Source: Bog-473 sp035552095 (lineage in GTDB: Bacteria; Actinomycetota; Acidimicrobiia; Acidimicrobiales; RAAP-2). Taken from it: a stretch of DNA of 64,000 nt. Made by a program: the position numbers and the translations under genes. Below the pieces are notes generated by a model, which worked only from the letters and a program-made list of their open reading frames with translations, searched no databases and was not told where the DNA came from. The stretch covers positions 1 to 64,000 of the forward strand of contig DASZMA010000015.1 in the NCBI GenBank assembly GCA_035552095.1, written 5' to 3'. This document shows, piece by piece, positions 41,196-49,090 of the stretch (position 1 is the first letter of the stretch; every line of letters starts with the position of its first letter).

Positions 41196-41921
41196 GTGAC
41201 CGCCCGGCCGCCTGAAGGCTGCAATCTCGCAAGAACTGGCGCCATCGCCGCTTCTCCCAATGTGCAGCCACCGACGGTGAGTGCCGCCCCCGGGGCGGCG
41301 ACGGATTCACTCCTGCTCGACGCCACCTCCACCGACGGCCGGGTGGCCCGGGGCCAGCGCACCCGGCGGCGGGTGGCCGAGTCGCTCATCACCTTGCTGG
41401 GCGAGGGCGACCCCGACCCCACGGCCAAGGTCATTGCCGAGCGGGCCGGCGTCTCGCTCCGCCTGGTCTTCCACCACTTCTCCGACATGGACGACCTCTA
41501 CCGCACCGTCTTCGCCCTGCAGCTCGAACACGTGCAGGGAGCGCTCCCCGACGTCGCCGCGGCCCTGCCCCAACCGGTCCGGATTGAGGACACCGTGCGC
41601 CATCGCCGCGTCCTCTATGAGGAGATCTCACCGGTGCGCCGGGCGGCCGTCCGGCGCTCGCCCGGCTCGGCTGAGGTCGTGGCGGCCATCGCCTCGAGCA
41701 ACACCATTTTGAAGCAGAACCTCTCGGCCGCCTTCGCCCCCGAGCTCGCCGTCGGCCCGGTGACCGAGGGCACCGAGCTGCTGGCCGCTCTGGACGCGGC
41801 CTCGTCATGGGAGACGTGGGAACGTCTGCGCCACAGCTCCGCCCTCACCGTCGTGGACGCCAGCGCCGTCATGACCCGTACCCTGGCCGCCCTGCTGGCG
41901 TCACCCGGCGGCGCGCCCTAA
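41196..41921 (+). CDS. TetR family regulator
   Basis: A regulator of up to 241 residues. The helix-turn-helix lies at about 50-95 (QRTRRRVAESLITLL ... TAKVIAERAGVSLRLVFHHFSDMDDLY), followed by the ligand domain. The start is uncertain: GTG 41196 gives a 45-residue unstructured head, whereas a GTG near 41277 would begin just before the HTH and is likelier in length. It follows cydC by 15 bases on the same strand and could regulate it or be read through from it. Its stop overlaps the convergent beta-helix gene by four bases. Confidence 0.82.
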   Translation: MTARPPEGCNLARTGAIAASPNVQPPTVSAAPGAATDSLLLDATSTDGRVARGQRTRRRVAESLITLLGEGDPDPTAKVIAERAGVSLRLVFHHFSDMDDLYRTVFALQLEHVQGALPDVAAALPQPVRIEDTVRHRRVLYEEISPVRRAAVRRSPGSAEVVAAIASSNTILKQNLSAAFAPELAVGPVTEGTELLAALDAASSWETWERLRHSSALTVVDASAVMTRTLAALLASPGGAP

Positions 41922-43558
41922 GCGGGCTGGCCCGCCGGGCACCACGGATTGGCCGGCACGCCGGCACAGGGATCGGGCATGGACGGCAGGTCGGCCGGGA
42001 GCGGGTGCATGACCACCTCAGTGGCCCGCGGATAGTGGGTCCCCGGCAGGCACGTGCTCTTCCCGCTCAACGGACCGATGGAGACGGACTCGGAATCGCA
42101 GGCCACCTCGGCCAGGAACAGGGCGTTCAAATCGGGCGGCACGGTGGTGGCGGTGCAGTTGGGGTAGAGCGCTTGGAGATCGGGCGGGCTGCTCGACGGC
42201 GCGCCTCCTCCCTGCTCGACATTGCCACCGAAGCAGTCCGTTCGACTCAACTCGAGGTTGACCGCCCCGAAGTCGGCGTTGGTCGGATTCCCGAAGAACC
42301 CGTTGTGGGCATAGGTGTTGCCGATCAGTGCGTCGCCGGACTCGTCGAAGAGGCACAGCACGGGCGTCGACAGCCCGCCGGTACAGGGGCTGCCGCTGTC
42401 GGGGTAGGGCACGAAGATGGTGCCCCACGCCCCGTTGTTCGCAAACACATTGTCCATGACGGTGTCGTTGCGCCCACCCGAGATCGAAAGGCCGGTCCCC
42501 ACCGGGCCGGCAGCCGCCGAACCGGCGGCGGGCACGTCGGGGTTGTTGTTGTCGTGCACATAGTTGTCGATGAAGACCCAGCAGGAATGGGTATGGGTGA
42601 TCGGGCTGATGCCGCCCCCCGGGCAGGCCCCGTTCTGCGGGGGCGGGTTGTCGCCGTTCTGGCTGTTGGTGTCGAAGCCGTCTTCGTTGTGGTCGAACTC
42701 GGAATGGGCCACCACCAGGTTGCCGCCCGAATTGGAGCCCGAGTAGCCCAGCGCGTTGTACTGGGCCCAGGCCCGGTTGACCACCTGGTCGCACACCTGC
42801 TGGCAGGCCCCGATGTAGTAGCCCGAATCGTTGAAGTTGCTGGCGTAGGTCTCGTCCCAGGTGCCACCGCTCCAGTCGCTCGAGAAGATCCCGTACTGGG
42901 CGGCTGTGCTCTCGCCCCCGTAGAAATCGCTGGTGGCGCTCAGGTACGACCCGATGAAACCCCACCCGCCGATCTTGGCGGAGTCAGCCCCGCCGTTCCA
43001 CCAGATCTCGTTGCCCGTCTGGCCGTCACCACCCGAGCCCCCCAGGAAGTTGCAGGCGGTGAGGTTCTGCACCCACACGTTGTCCGCCTTCCACACGACG
43101 ATCCCGTTGAGCCCCTCCCCCGCTCCCGACACCTTGGGCCCGAAATTCTGGTCGGCGCCATTGGCGCTGCAACGCGGCGTCCCGGGCTTGGTGCCATCGA
43201 CGACGACGGCATTGCGATCCATGCCCCGCAGGTGCAGGCCGGACGTGGTGATGAGCACCGCCGCCGGCGTGTCGTCGGCTCCCTTCGGGCTGGAACTCGA
43301 CGTGGTCTTGTAGTCACCCGGCCCGACCAGGACCCAGTCCCCCGGTTTGGCCGCATCGACGGCACCCTGAATGGTGGCGTACTGGCCCGGAACCCCGTGG
43401 TAGGAGCCGACGAGTAGGACCCGGGACGCCGGCGCGGCCGGCGCGGCCGGCGCGGCCGAGGCCGCCCGGGTGGCGCGCCAGGACCCCGGCCCGGTCAGGC
43501 CGAGCAACACCAGCAGCGCCATGCCGGCGCTCAGTACGGCCCGGCCCGCCAGCTTCAT
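41918..43558 (-). CDS. Secreted right-handed beta-helix protein
   Basis: A 546-residue exported protein. Signal peptide about 1-33 (AVLSAGMALLVLLGLTG) followed by an Ala/Pro stretch from a GGCGCGGCC tandem repeat. The body has parallel beta-helix features: IQGAVDAAKPGDWVLVGPGDY (a typical first coil), then repeated short strands such as GLHLRGMDRNAVVVDG, NGIVVWKADNVWVQNLTACNF, NLVVAHSEFDHNEDGFDTNSQN and GLSISGGRNDTVMDNVFANNG. Many cysteines suggest disulfides. Relatives are polysaccharide lyases or hydrolases or structural proteins. No catalytic set is clear. No anchor is visible, so it is probably released. Confidence 0.8.
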   Translation of the reverse strand: MKLAGRAVLSAGMALLVLLGLTGPGSWRATRAASAAPAAPAAPASRVLLVGSYHGVPGQYATIQGAVDAAKPGDWVLVGPGDYKTTSSSSPKGADDTPAAVLITTSGLHLRGMDRNAVVVDGTKPGTPRCSANGADQNFGPKVSGAGEGLNGIVVWKADNVWVQNLTACNFLGGSGGDGQTGNEIWWNGGADSAKIGGWGFIGSYLSATSDFYGGESTAAQYGIFSSDWSGGTWDETYASNFNDSGYYIGACQQVCDQVVNRAWAQYNALGYSGSNSGGNLVVAHSEFDHNEDGFDTNSQNGDNPPPQNGACPGGGISPITHTHSCWVFIDNYVHDNNNPDVPAAGSAAAGPVGTGLSISGGRNDTVMDNVFANNGAWGTIFVPYPDSGSPCTGGLSTPVLCLFDESGDALIGNTYAHNGFFGNPTNADFGAVNLELSRTDCFGGNVEQGGGAPSSSPPDLQALYPNCTATTVPPDLNALFLAEVACDSESVSIGPLSGKSTCLPGTHYPRATEVVMHPLPADLPSMPDPCAGVPANPWCPAGQPA

Positions 43559-43659
43559 CGCGCTCCCCGCTCTCGCCCCGCTAAGCCCGAAAGTACCATC
43601 AGAGCGACCAGGGCGGCCGAGGGGAGGGCGGCCGGGGGGCAGGACTCAGGGTTCGGCGC

Positions 43660-44292
43660 TCAGCCGGCCGACTGGCGCCGCCGGATCTCCACCAGGGACG
43701 GGGCGGGATACTCGGCCTTGCCGGGCCGCCAACCGGTTTCGATCTTCTGGGGGCCGACCCCGTCTTCGGCCCAGATGTGGCAGGTGTTGGTCAGCCAGCC
43801 GATGCCGCCGGCGCCAAAGGACTCCTGGCCGTCGCCGTACTCGATCCGGTAGGCGGCCGTCGAGGTGATGGCCTGAATGACCACCGGGCCGAGGGCGCGG
43901 GCCAGAAACTCCAGGTGGCTGCAGCCGCGCTGGCGGCCGAACCGGTCCTGCACCGCGCTGGTGTAGCCCCGGGACACCGACAACCCGACCAGGTCACCGA
44001 AGGCGTCCTCAATGGTGGCGCACTCGGCATGGGGGAAGGTGCGCATGGTCGCCTCGGCGTCGACGATGACCAGGTCGGACCGGCGGACCACAATGGCCAG
44101 CTCCATCTGGTGCAGGTCCCGGGGCCCGATTTCGCCGCTGGCCCAGGGGCGTTGGTCATGCAGGGTGCCGATGACGACGAGGTGATCGTCACGCTCGAAG
44201 ACCTGCAGGTCGATGGTGCGCTGGTGCACCGGCATCTCCGCCGACCCAGCGGCTGGGCGAAGCGCGGCAAGGGTCAGGGTGGGGTCAGGCAC
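43660..44292 (-). CDS. DUF2889 family protein
   Basis: A 210-residue protein with DUF2889-like features: IDLQVFERDDHLVVIGTLHDQRPW, then LAIVVRRSDLVIVDAEATMRTFPHAEC, then a CSHLEFLARALGPVV segment with the conserved Cys-x-His. Function unknown. It is the last gene of a six-gene minus-strand operon and overlaps the histidine phosphatase stop by eight bases. No membrane segment. The conserved His/Cys could bind metal, which is speculative. Confidence 0.7.
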   Translation of the reverse strand: MPDPTLTLAALRPAAGSAEMPVHQRTIDLQVFERDDHLVVIGTLHDQRPWASGEIGPRDLHQMELAIVVRRSDLVIVDAEATMRTFPHAECATIEDAFGDLVGLSVSRGYTSAVQDRFGRQRGCSHLEFLARALGPVVIQAITSTAAYRIEYGDGQESFGAGGIGWLTNTCHIWAEDGVGPQKIETGWRPGKAEYPAPSLVEIRRRQSAG

Positions 44293-44908
44293 CCGGTGAT
44301 TGTGGCGTGCCGTCGCGGTCGGGCGCCACCTCGTTGAAGCTGTGCAGGACGGGCGCCCCGTTGCCCCAGCCGATCCGGGTCACCGAGGCCGTCTGCAGAT
44401 GCAGGCGCCAGGAGAGGCCGGCATCGGCCCCCAGCGCCCAGGCCACGGCCGCCTTTATGGGGGTGACGTGGCTCACCACCACTACGTCACCCTGGTCCCC
44501 GCGGGCCCCGGCCCCGTCGACGGCGAAGAGCTCGGCACAGGCGGCCGCGATGCGGGTGTCGACCTCGGCCAGGGACTCGCCTCCGGCGGGCCGAAAGGAC
44601 GGGTCGCGCCGCCACTCCTGCCAGATGGCGGCCGGGATGTCGCGCAGCGGCTGGCACTCGAATTCGCCATAGTCGACCTCCAGCCAGCGATCGTCCACCT
44701 CGATCGGCACTCCCAGGTCGAGCAAGGCGGCCGTGTCACGGGCCCGTCCGAGGGGGCTGGTGCGCACGCCGCTGACCGGGGCGGAGAGCAGCTGGCGCAC
44801 CGAGGCGGCCTGCCTCCTCCCCTTGTCGGTCAGGGCGGCATCGGTCCGACCCAGCAGCAACCCCTGGGCGTTGGCGGTGGACTCGCCGTGGCGGACCAGG
44901 ATCAGCAC
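44285..44908 (-). CDS. Histidine phosphatase family protein
   Basis: A 207-residue phosphoglycerate-mutase-like phosphatase. The catalytic motif RHGEST at about 6-11 (phospho-His), Arg in TSPLGRARDTA, acid/base Glu in the DDRWLEVDYGEFECQPL segment and the second His in VVVSHVTPIKAAV are all present. I chose GTG 44908 because the conserved strand LILVRHG starts right after; 38 further upstream codons overlap the zinc-ribbon gene. In mycobacteria the same neighbour position holds an RNase H-phosphatase fusion, but no RNase H domain is here. Substrate unknown. Confidence 0.88.
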   Translation of the reverse strand: MLILVRHGESTANAQGLLLGRTDAALTDKGRRQAASVRQLLSAPVSGVRTSPLGRARDTAALLDLGVPIEVDDRWLEVDYGEFECQPLRDIPAAIWQEWRRDPSFRPAGGESLAEVDTRIAAACAELFAVDGAGARGDQGDVVVVSHVTPIKAAVAWALGADAGLSWRLHLQTASVTRIGWGNGAPVLHSFNEVAPDRDGTPQSPGA

Positions 44909-44924
44909 GGGGGCGCCGCCCGGC

Positions 44925-45647
44925 TCAGGTGGGGACCAGAATGCGCCCGCACTGGTCGCAGGTGACCAGGGTGTCCACGGGCAGCGCCCGGATCCGCTCC
45001 ACCTCGACCGCGGCGAGTTCAAGGTGACAGCCGTCGCAGTGGTGGCCGATCAGGCGGGCGGCCCCGGTGCCCTTCAGGCGCGTCCGCAGCTTCTCGTACC
45101 GCTCGGCCAGATCGGCGGGCAACACGGCGGCGGCGGCGGCCCGGGCCACCTGGGCCGTGGCCAGTTCGGCGTCGATCTCCTGCTGCCCCTGGGCCACCTC
45201 GGCCCGCAGGGCGACCGCCCGTTCCTCGACCGGCTGGCGGCGGAGACCCAGCGCGGCCAATTCGGCGTCGATCGGCTCCTGGTCGACCATGGCCATCAGC
45301 TCCAGATCCTCCAACTCAGACTGGCGTTGGGTCAGGTGGCGCACCTCTTCGTCCATGGCCTGGAGGTCCCGGGTGGAGGAGCCGCGGGCGGCGTACATCC
45401 GCTGCTCAATGCCCGAGCGCCGGTCGCTGATGGTGGCGATCTGGCCCTCCAGGTCCTTCTGGGTGGCCACCAGTTCACCGCGGCCGGCCTCGGCCGCGAC
45501 CTGTTCGATGGCCAGGGAGCGCAACTCGCTCTCGGTGGCGTTCAGACCGGTCCGCTCGGCCAGGGCGACCCGGCGGTGCTCGAGTTGGGTGATCGTCGTG
45601 TCGAGATCCTGCACGGCCAGCAGGCGCTCCAGGGGACCGTCCGTCAT
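44925..45647 (-). CDS. Coiled-coil zinc-ribbon protein (CT398-like)
   Basis: A 240-residue protein: an antiparallel coiled-coil hairpin (about 10-190, dense in Leu/Glu/Arg heptads) followed by a C4 zinc ribbon, GHHCDGCHLELAAVEVERI ... TCDQCGRILVP. The family is widespread in actinobacteria (Rv2229c-like) and chlamydia (CT398) and is thought to bind nucleic acid or protein partners. Start ATG 45647 has no competing ribosome site and lies 10 bases after the NUDIX stop. It is usually followed by a histidine phosphatase gene, as here. Confidence 0.87.
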   Translation of the reverse strand: MTDGPLERLLAVQDLDTTITQLEHRRVALAERTGLNATESELRSLAIEQVAAEAGRGELVATQKDLEGQIATISDRRSGIEQRMYAARGSSTRDLQAMDEEVRHLTQRQSELEDLELMAMVDQEPIDAELAALGLRRQPVEERAVALRAEVAQGQQEIDAELATAQVARAAAAAVLPADLAERYEKLRTRLKGTGAARLIGHHCDGCHLELAAVEVERIRALPVDTLVTCDQCGRILVPT

Positions 45648-45657
45648 GTCGGCCCGC

Positions 45658-46212
45658 TCATGCCGCGCCGCCGGAGGCGAGCGCATCCCACTGGGCCCGG
45701 GCCACGGCCAACGCGCCGACCAGGGCCGCGTCGGCCACCGCCTCGGCCTCGGCCCAGCTGTACCAGCGGGCTTCAGGGCTCTCTCCGGGCGGGGGGTCGG
45801 GGTCGGCGTCGCTGCCGAGCAGGAGATAGCGCAGGTCGAGATGGGTGTGGCCGAGGGCGGCCTCGTGGACGTCGAGGTCGATCAGGCGCGGGCCACCCGC
45901 CGGATGCGCCACGGCCAGCCCGAGCTCCTCGGTGGCCTCGCGCTGGGCGGCCACCGGCGGGCTCTCGCCGGGATCGATGTGGCCACCGGGCTGCATCCAG
46001 CGGCCGAGGCGTTTGTGCAGGTGCAGGACGGTGCCCCGGCTACCCACGACGATGGCCGACGCGGTGACATGGGTCAGGTCGGCATGTTCGTTGCAGGGAT
46101 CGGGCAGGCGGTCCAGCTCGACCAGGAAGCGGGCCCGTGCCTCAACCTGGCGCGGCGAGGTGGCCATATAACCGGTCACCAGCGCCCGGAGGGAGACCGT
46201 CGGGGTGACCAT
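45658..46212 (-). CDS. NUDIX hydrolase
   Basis: Hydrolyses nucleoside-diphosphate-linked compounds. About 184 residues. The NUDIX box is intact: GGHIDPGESPPVAAQREATEELG has the G-x5-E-x7-R-E-x2-E-E-x-G pattern that binds Mg2+. Start ATG 46212 is preferred; a GTG six codons upstream (46230) would overlap the PhzF stop. Position in the operon, between PhzF and the zinc-ribbon gene, does not show a substrate. Related wording (HLHKRLGRWMQPGGHIDPGE) is common in general housecleaning hydrolases. Confidence 0.87.
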   Translation of the reverse strand: MVTPTVSLRALVTGYMATSPRQVEARARFLVELDRLPDPCNEHADLTHVTASAIVVGSRGTVLHLHKRLGRWMQPGGHIDPGESPPVAAQREATEELGLAVAHPAGGPRLIDLDVHEAALGHTHLDLRYLLLGSDADPDPPPGESPEARWYSWAEAEAVADAALVGALAVARAQWDALASGGAA

Positions 46213-46223
46213 GTCCGCCAGAC

Positions 46224-47024
46224 TTAGCACAGGCGACCCGAGATCACCGTGACGGCGTGGCCGGCGATGTGCACCCGGTCGCCGTCAGGACGCACGTAGA
46301 GCACGGCCCCGCGGGGTGAGGCCTGGTGCGCCACCAGCGAGGGACGGCCGATGGCGGCGGACCAGTAGGGACCGATGGAGCACTGGGCCGACCCGGTGGC
46401 GGGGTCCTCGGAGATGCCCACCCGGGGTCCGAAGACCCGCAGCACGTAGTCAGCGTCGGACCCCGGCTCGGCCGGAGCGGTGATCAGGATGGCCTTACTG
46501 TCCACCGCGCCCAGCGCGTTCAGATCGGGCCGGTACTGGCGCACCGCCGCCTCGTTGGCCAGGACCACGATGGAGAAGAAGGAGGTGGTGGCGGCGCCGA
46601 CGACCAGGTCGGGGCTCCACTGCCCGGCCAGCGCCAAGGGCAACGGCGCCGGCGTCATGGGGTCGGCCGGGAAGTCGAGCACGATGCGCTCGCCGTCGAA
46701 GATGGCGATGAGGGCCCCGCTGCGGGTGTGGAAGGTCACCGGCGTGCTGCCGTCGACCACCCCGCGCTCGCGCAGGGTGTGGGCCGACGCCAGGGTGGCG
46801 TGGCCGCAGAGGTCGATCTCGACCGTCGGGGAGAACCAGCGCAGGTCGAAGGCGTTGGGGCCGGCCCCCGGGCTGACGTAGGCCGTCTCGGAAATGCCGA
46901 GCTCGAAGGCGAGCGACTGCATGTGGTCCTCGGCCAGCGGCTCGCTCAGGAGGCAGACGGCGGCGGGGTTCCCGGTGAAGGGTTGGTCGGTGAACGCATC
47001 GACCCAGCTCAGTTTGACGGTCAT
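46224..47024 (-). CDS. PhzF-family isomerase
   Basis: A 266-residue diaminopimelate-epimerase-fold protein. The catalytic Glu46 is in GISETAYV, with GHATLASAH around 74-82 and GISEDPATGSAQC near the C-terminus. These are the PhzF active-site blocks (no Cys pair as in DapF). PhzF isomerises a dihydro-anthranilate in phenazine synthesis, but most such proteins act elsewhere, and no other phz gene is here. ATG 47024 overlaps the aminotransferase stop (ATGA), so they are coupled and may share a substrate. Confidence 0.87.
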   Translation of the reverse strand: MTVKLSWVDAFTDQPFTGNPAAVCLLSEPLAEDHMQSLAFELGISETAYVSPGAGPNAFDLRWFSPTVEIDLCGHATLASAHTLRERGVVDGSTPVTFHTRSGALIAIFDGERIVLDFPADPMTPAPLPLALAGQWSPDLVVGAATTSFFSIVVLANEAAVRQYRPDLNALGAVDSKAILITAPAEPGSDADYVLRVFGPRVGISEDPATGSAQCSIGPYWSAAIGRPSLVAHQASPRGAVLYVRPDGDRVHIAGHAVTVISGRLC

Positions 47025-48214
47025 TGTGCCCACAATTCTAAGCGGGCGAGCGCCTCTTTCAGCACGTCATCCTGCTTGCAGAAGGCCCAGCGGACCAGGG
47101 TGCGCCCGGCGGCCGGATCGTCGGGCTCGGTGCCGTTGACGCCGTAGAACACGGTGCTGGGTATGGCCACCACGCCGCAGCGCTCGGGCAGGGCCCGGCA
47201 GAAGTCGTGGGCGCTCAGCCCGGGCGCCACGGCGGCGATGTCAGTGGTGGCGAAGTAGGTGGCCGCCGGGCGGTACACCGTGAAGCCGAGTGCGGCCAGG
47301 CCGTCACAGAACAGGTCACGCTTGGCCTGGAGCAGCTGCCCGAAGGTGGCGATGGTGGCCGGCGGGGACCCGAGGCCATGGGCGATGGCCAGCTGGTACG
47401 GGGCTCCGCTGGTGTAGGTGAGGAACTGCTTGGCCGCCCGCACGGCGGCCACCAGCGGCGCCGGGGCGGTGACCCAGCCCACCTTCCACCCGGTGAAGGA
47501 GAACGTCTTGCCGCCCGACGAGATGGCCACCGTGCGCTCCCGCATGCCGGGGAGACCGGCCAGTGGGACGTGGGTCCCCTCGAAGACCAGGTGCTCGTAC
47601 ACCTCGTCGGTCAGGGCCAGGAGGTCGTGGTCCACGCAGAGCTCGGCGATCTGGGCCAGCTCGGTCGGGCCGAACACCTTCCCGGTCGGGTTGTGCGGGG
47701 TGTTGAGCAGGATCATCCGGGTGCGGGGGCCGATGGCCGCGGCCAACTCGTCGGGGTCGAACCTCCAGTCGGGCGGGTGGAGTCGGACCAGCCGCGGGAT
47801 CGCCCCGGCCATGGAGGCGCAGGCGGCGTAGGAGTCGTAGGACGGCTCGAACATCACCACCTCGTCACCGGGCTCGCACAGGGCCAAAAGGGAGGCGGCG
47901 ATCGCCTCGGTGGCCCCGGTGGTCACCAGCACCTCGGTTTCGGGGTCGTACGAGAGCTGGTACCACGCCAGTTGATGGGCGGCCACGGCGTCCCGCAGCT
48001 CGGGGATGCCCGGACTGGGCGGGTACTGGTTGCGCCCGGCCAGGATGGCGTCGGCCGCGATCCGGGCCAGCTCGCCCGGCCCGTCCGTATCGGGAAAGCC
48101 CTGGCCCAGGTTGAGAGAGCCGGTGGCGGCGGCCAGCTCGGACATCTCCGAGAAGATGGTGGTGGTGAAGGGGGCCAGCCGTTTGGCCAGGACCTGGTGC
48201 ACCGGACGCGACAC
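47021..48214 (-). CDS. PLP-dependent aminotransferase, class I/II
   Basis: A 397-residue fold-type I enzyme. PLP lysine Lys236 is in SSGGKTFSFTGWKVGW, with Asp203 and Tyr206 in LTDEVYEHL and Asn175 in NTPHNPTG. The N-terminal LNLGQGFPDTDGP is characteristic of the kynurenine/glutamine-transaminase K and MtnE side of the family. It is first in the six-gene minus-strand operon and coupled to the PhzF gene. A role in methionine salvage or 2-oxoacid repair is possible. It is divergent from the endonuclease-fold gene across 39 bases. Confidence 0.9.
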   Translation of the reverse strand: MSRPVHQVLAKRLAPFTTTIFSEMSELAAATGSLNLGQGFPDTDGPGELARIAADAILAGRNQYPPSPGIPELRDAVAAHQLAWYQLSYDPETEVLVTTGATEAIAASLLALCEPGDEVVMFEPSYDSYAACASMAGAIPRLVRLHPPDWRFDPDELAAAIGPRTRMILLNTPHNPTGKVFGPTELAQIAELCVDHDLLALTDEVYEHLVFEGTHVPLAGLPGMRERTVAISSGGKTFSFTGWKVGWVTAPAPLVAAVRAAKQFLTYTSGAPYQLAIAHGLGSPPATIATFGQLLQAKRDLFCDGLAALGFTVYRPAATYFATTDIAAVAPGLSAHDFCRALPERCGVVAIPSTVFYGVNGTEPDDPAAGRTLVRWAFCKQDDVLKEALARLELWAQ

Positions 48215-48253
48215 GCGCCGAATGGTATCGGTGCCCTATCGTCAGCCCGGACC

Positions 48254-49063
48254 GTGCTCACTGTGGCCAACTTCAACATGCACGCCGGGGTCGACGGGTG
48301 GGGCCGACCATTCGACCCCGTCGCTGTCTGCCGGACGCTGGACGCCGATGTCCTGGTGCTCGAAGAGGCCTGGACGGGCGAGACTGGGGCCGGCCAGGCC
48401 GAGCAGATCGCCGACGCGCTGGGGTACGCCGCCGTGACCTGCACGCTGGCCGAGGGCCGGCGGGCCCGACCGAACCCCGAGGCGACCGACCATTGGATGC
48501 CCCGCCTCGGCTACGGCAGCGGCAGCAATGCCCTCTTCATGGAAAGCCAACGCCCCTTGCCGGCGTCGGTGACGACCTCGCCCCGCTTCCAGGAGGCCGA
48601 ACCGGGCTCGTGGGGCATCGCTGTCCTGGTGCGCCACCCCCTCACCGTTGAAGCGACAAGGACCCTCTCCCTGCCTACCCTGGGCCGTGATCGGGTACGC
48701 CGGGCGGCCATTGTGGTGGATCTCTCCGTCGCAGGGCGGCCGCTGTCGGTGGTCGGGACCCACATGTCGCACCTCCACATGGGGTCGCACCGCCACTACC
48801 GGGCGCTCAAGGATCGGTTGCGCACCGAAGCGCGGGCCGACGCCGTCCTGCTCGGGGACATGAACCTGTGGGGGCCACCGGTACGGGCCTTCCTGCCCGA
48901 GTGGCACCGGGCGGTCAAGGGGCGCACCTGGCCCACCTGGAATCCCCACAGCCAGATCGACCACATCCTCGTGCGCGGCGCCATCGAGATCGTCTCGGGT
49001 GAGGTGCTGCCCGACGCCGGTTCGGACCACCGCCCGGTGCGGGCCGTGCTCGCACTGCCCTGA
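48254..49063 (+). CDS. Endonuclease/exonuclease/phosphatase family protein
   Basis: A 269-residue EEP-fold metal-dependent hydrolase: NFNMHAG at the start (Asn), VLVLEEAW (catalytic Glu), a central VVGTHMSHLHM segment (His), LLGDMNLW (Asp-x-Asn), and SQIDHILVRG plus GSDHRPVRAVL (Asp-His). All catalytic positions are filled. Substrates in this fold range from DNA to phosphoinositides and cannot be deduced. Start GTG 48254 is the first consistent with the fold; the ribosome site is weak. Transcribed divergently from the aminotransferase operon. Confidence 0.85.
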   Translation: MLTVANFNMHAGVDGWGRPFDPVAVCRTLDADVLVLEEAWTGETGAGQAEQIADALGYAAVTCTLAEGRRARPNPEATDHWMPRLGYGSGSNALFMESQRPLPASVTTSPRFQEAEPGSWGIAVLVRHPLTVEATRTLSLPTLGRDRVRRAAIVVDLSVAGRPLSVVGTHMSHLHMGSHRHYRALKDRLRTEARADAVLLGDMNLWGPPVRAFLPEWHRAVKGRTWPTWNPHSQIDHILVRGAIEIVSGEVLPDAGSDHRPVRAVLALP

Positions 49064-49090
49064 GTTCGAGAGCAGGCTGAATTGGCGCGT

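Noticed and set aside
46224..48214. Phenazine biosynthesis cluster
   Set aside because: Only a PhzF-family gene is present. PhzA/B, D, E and G are absent, and most PhzF-like proteins are unrelated to phenazines.
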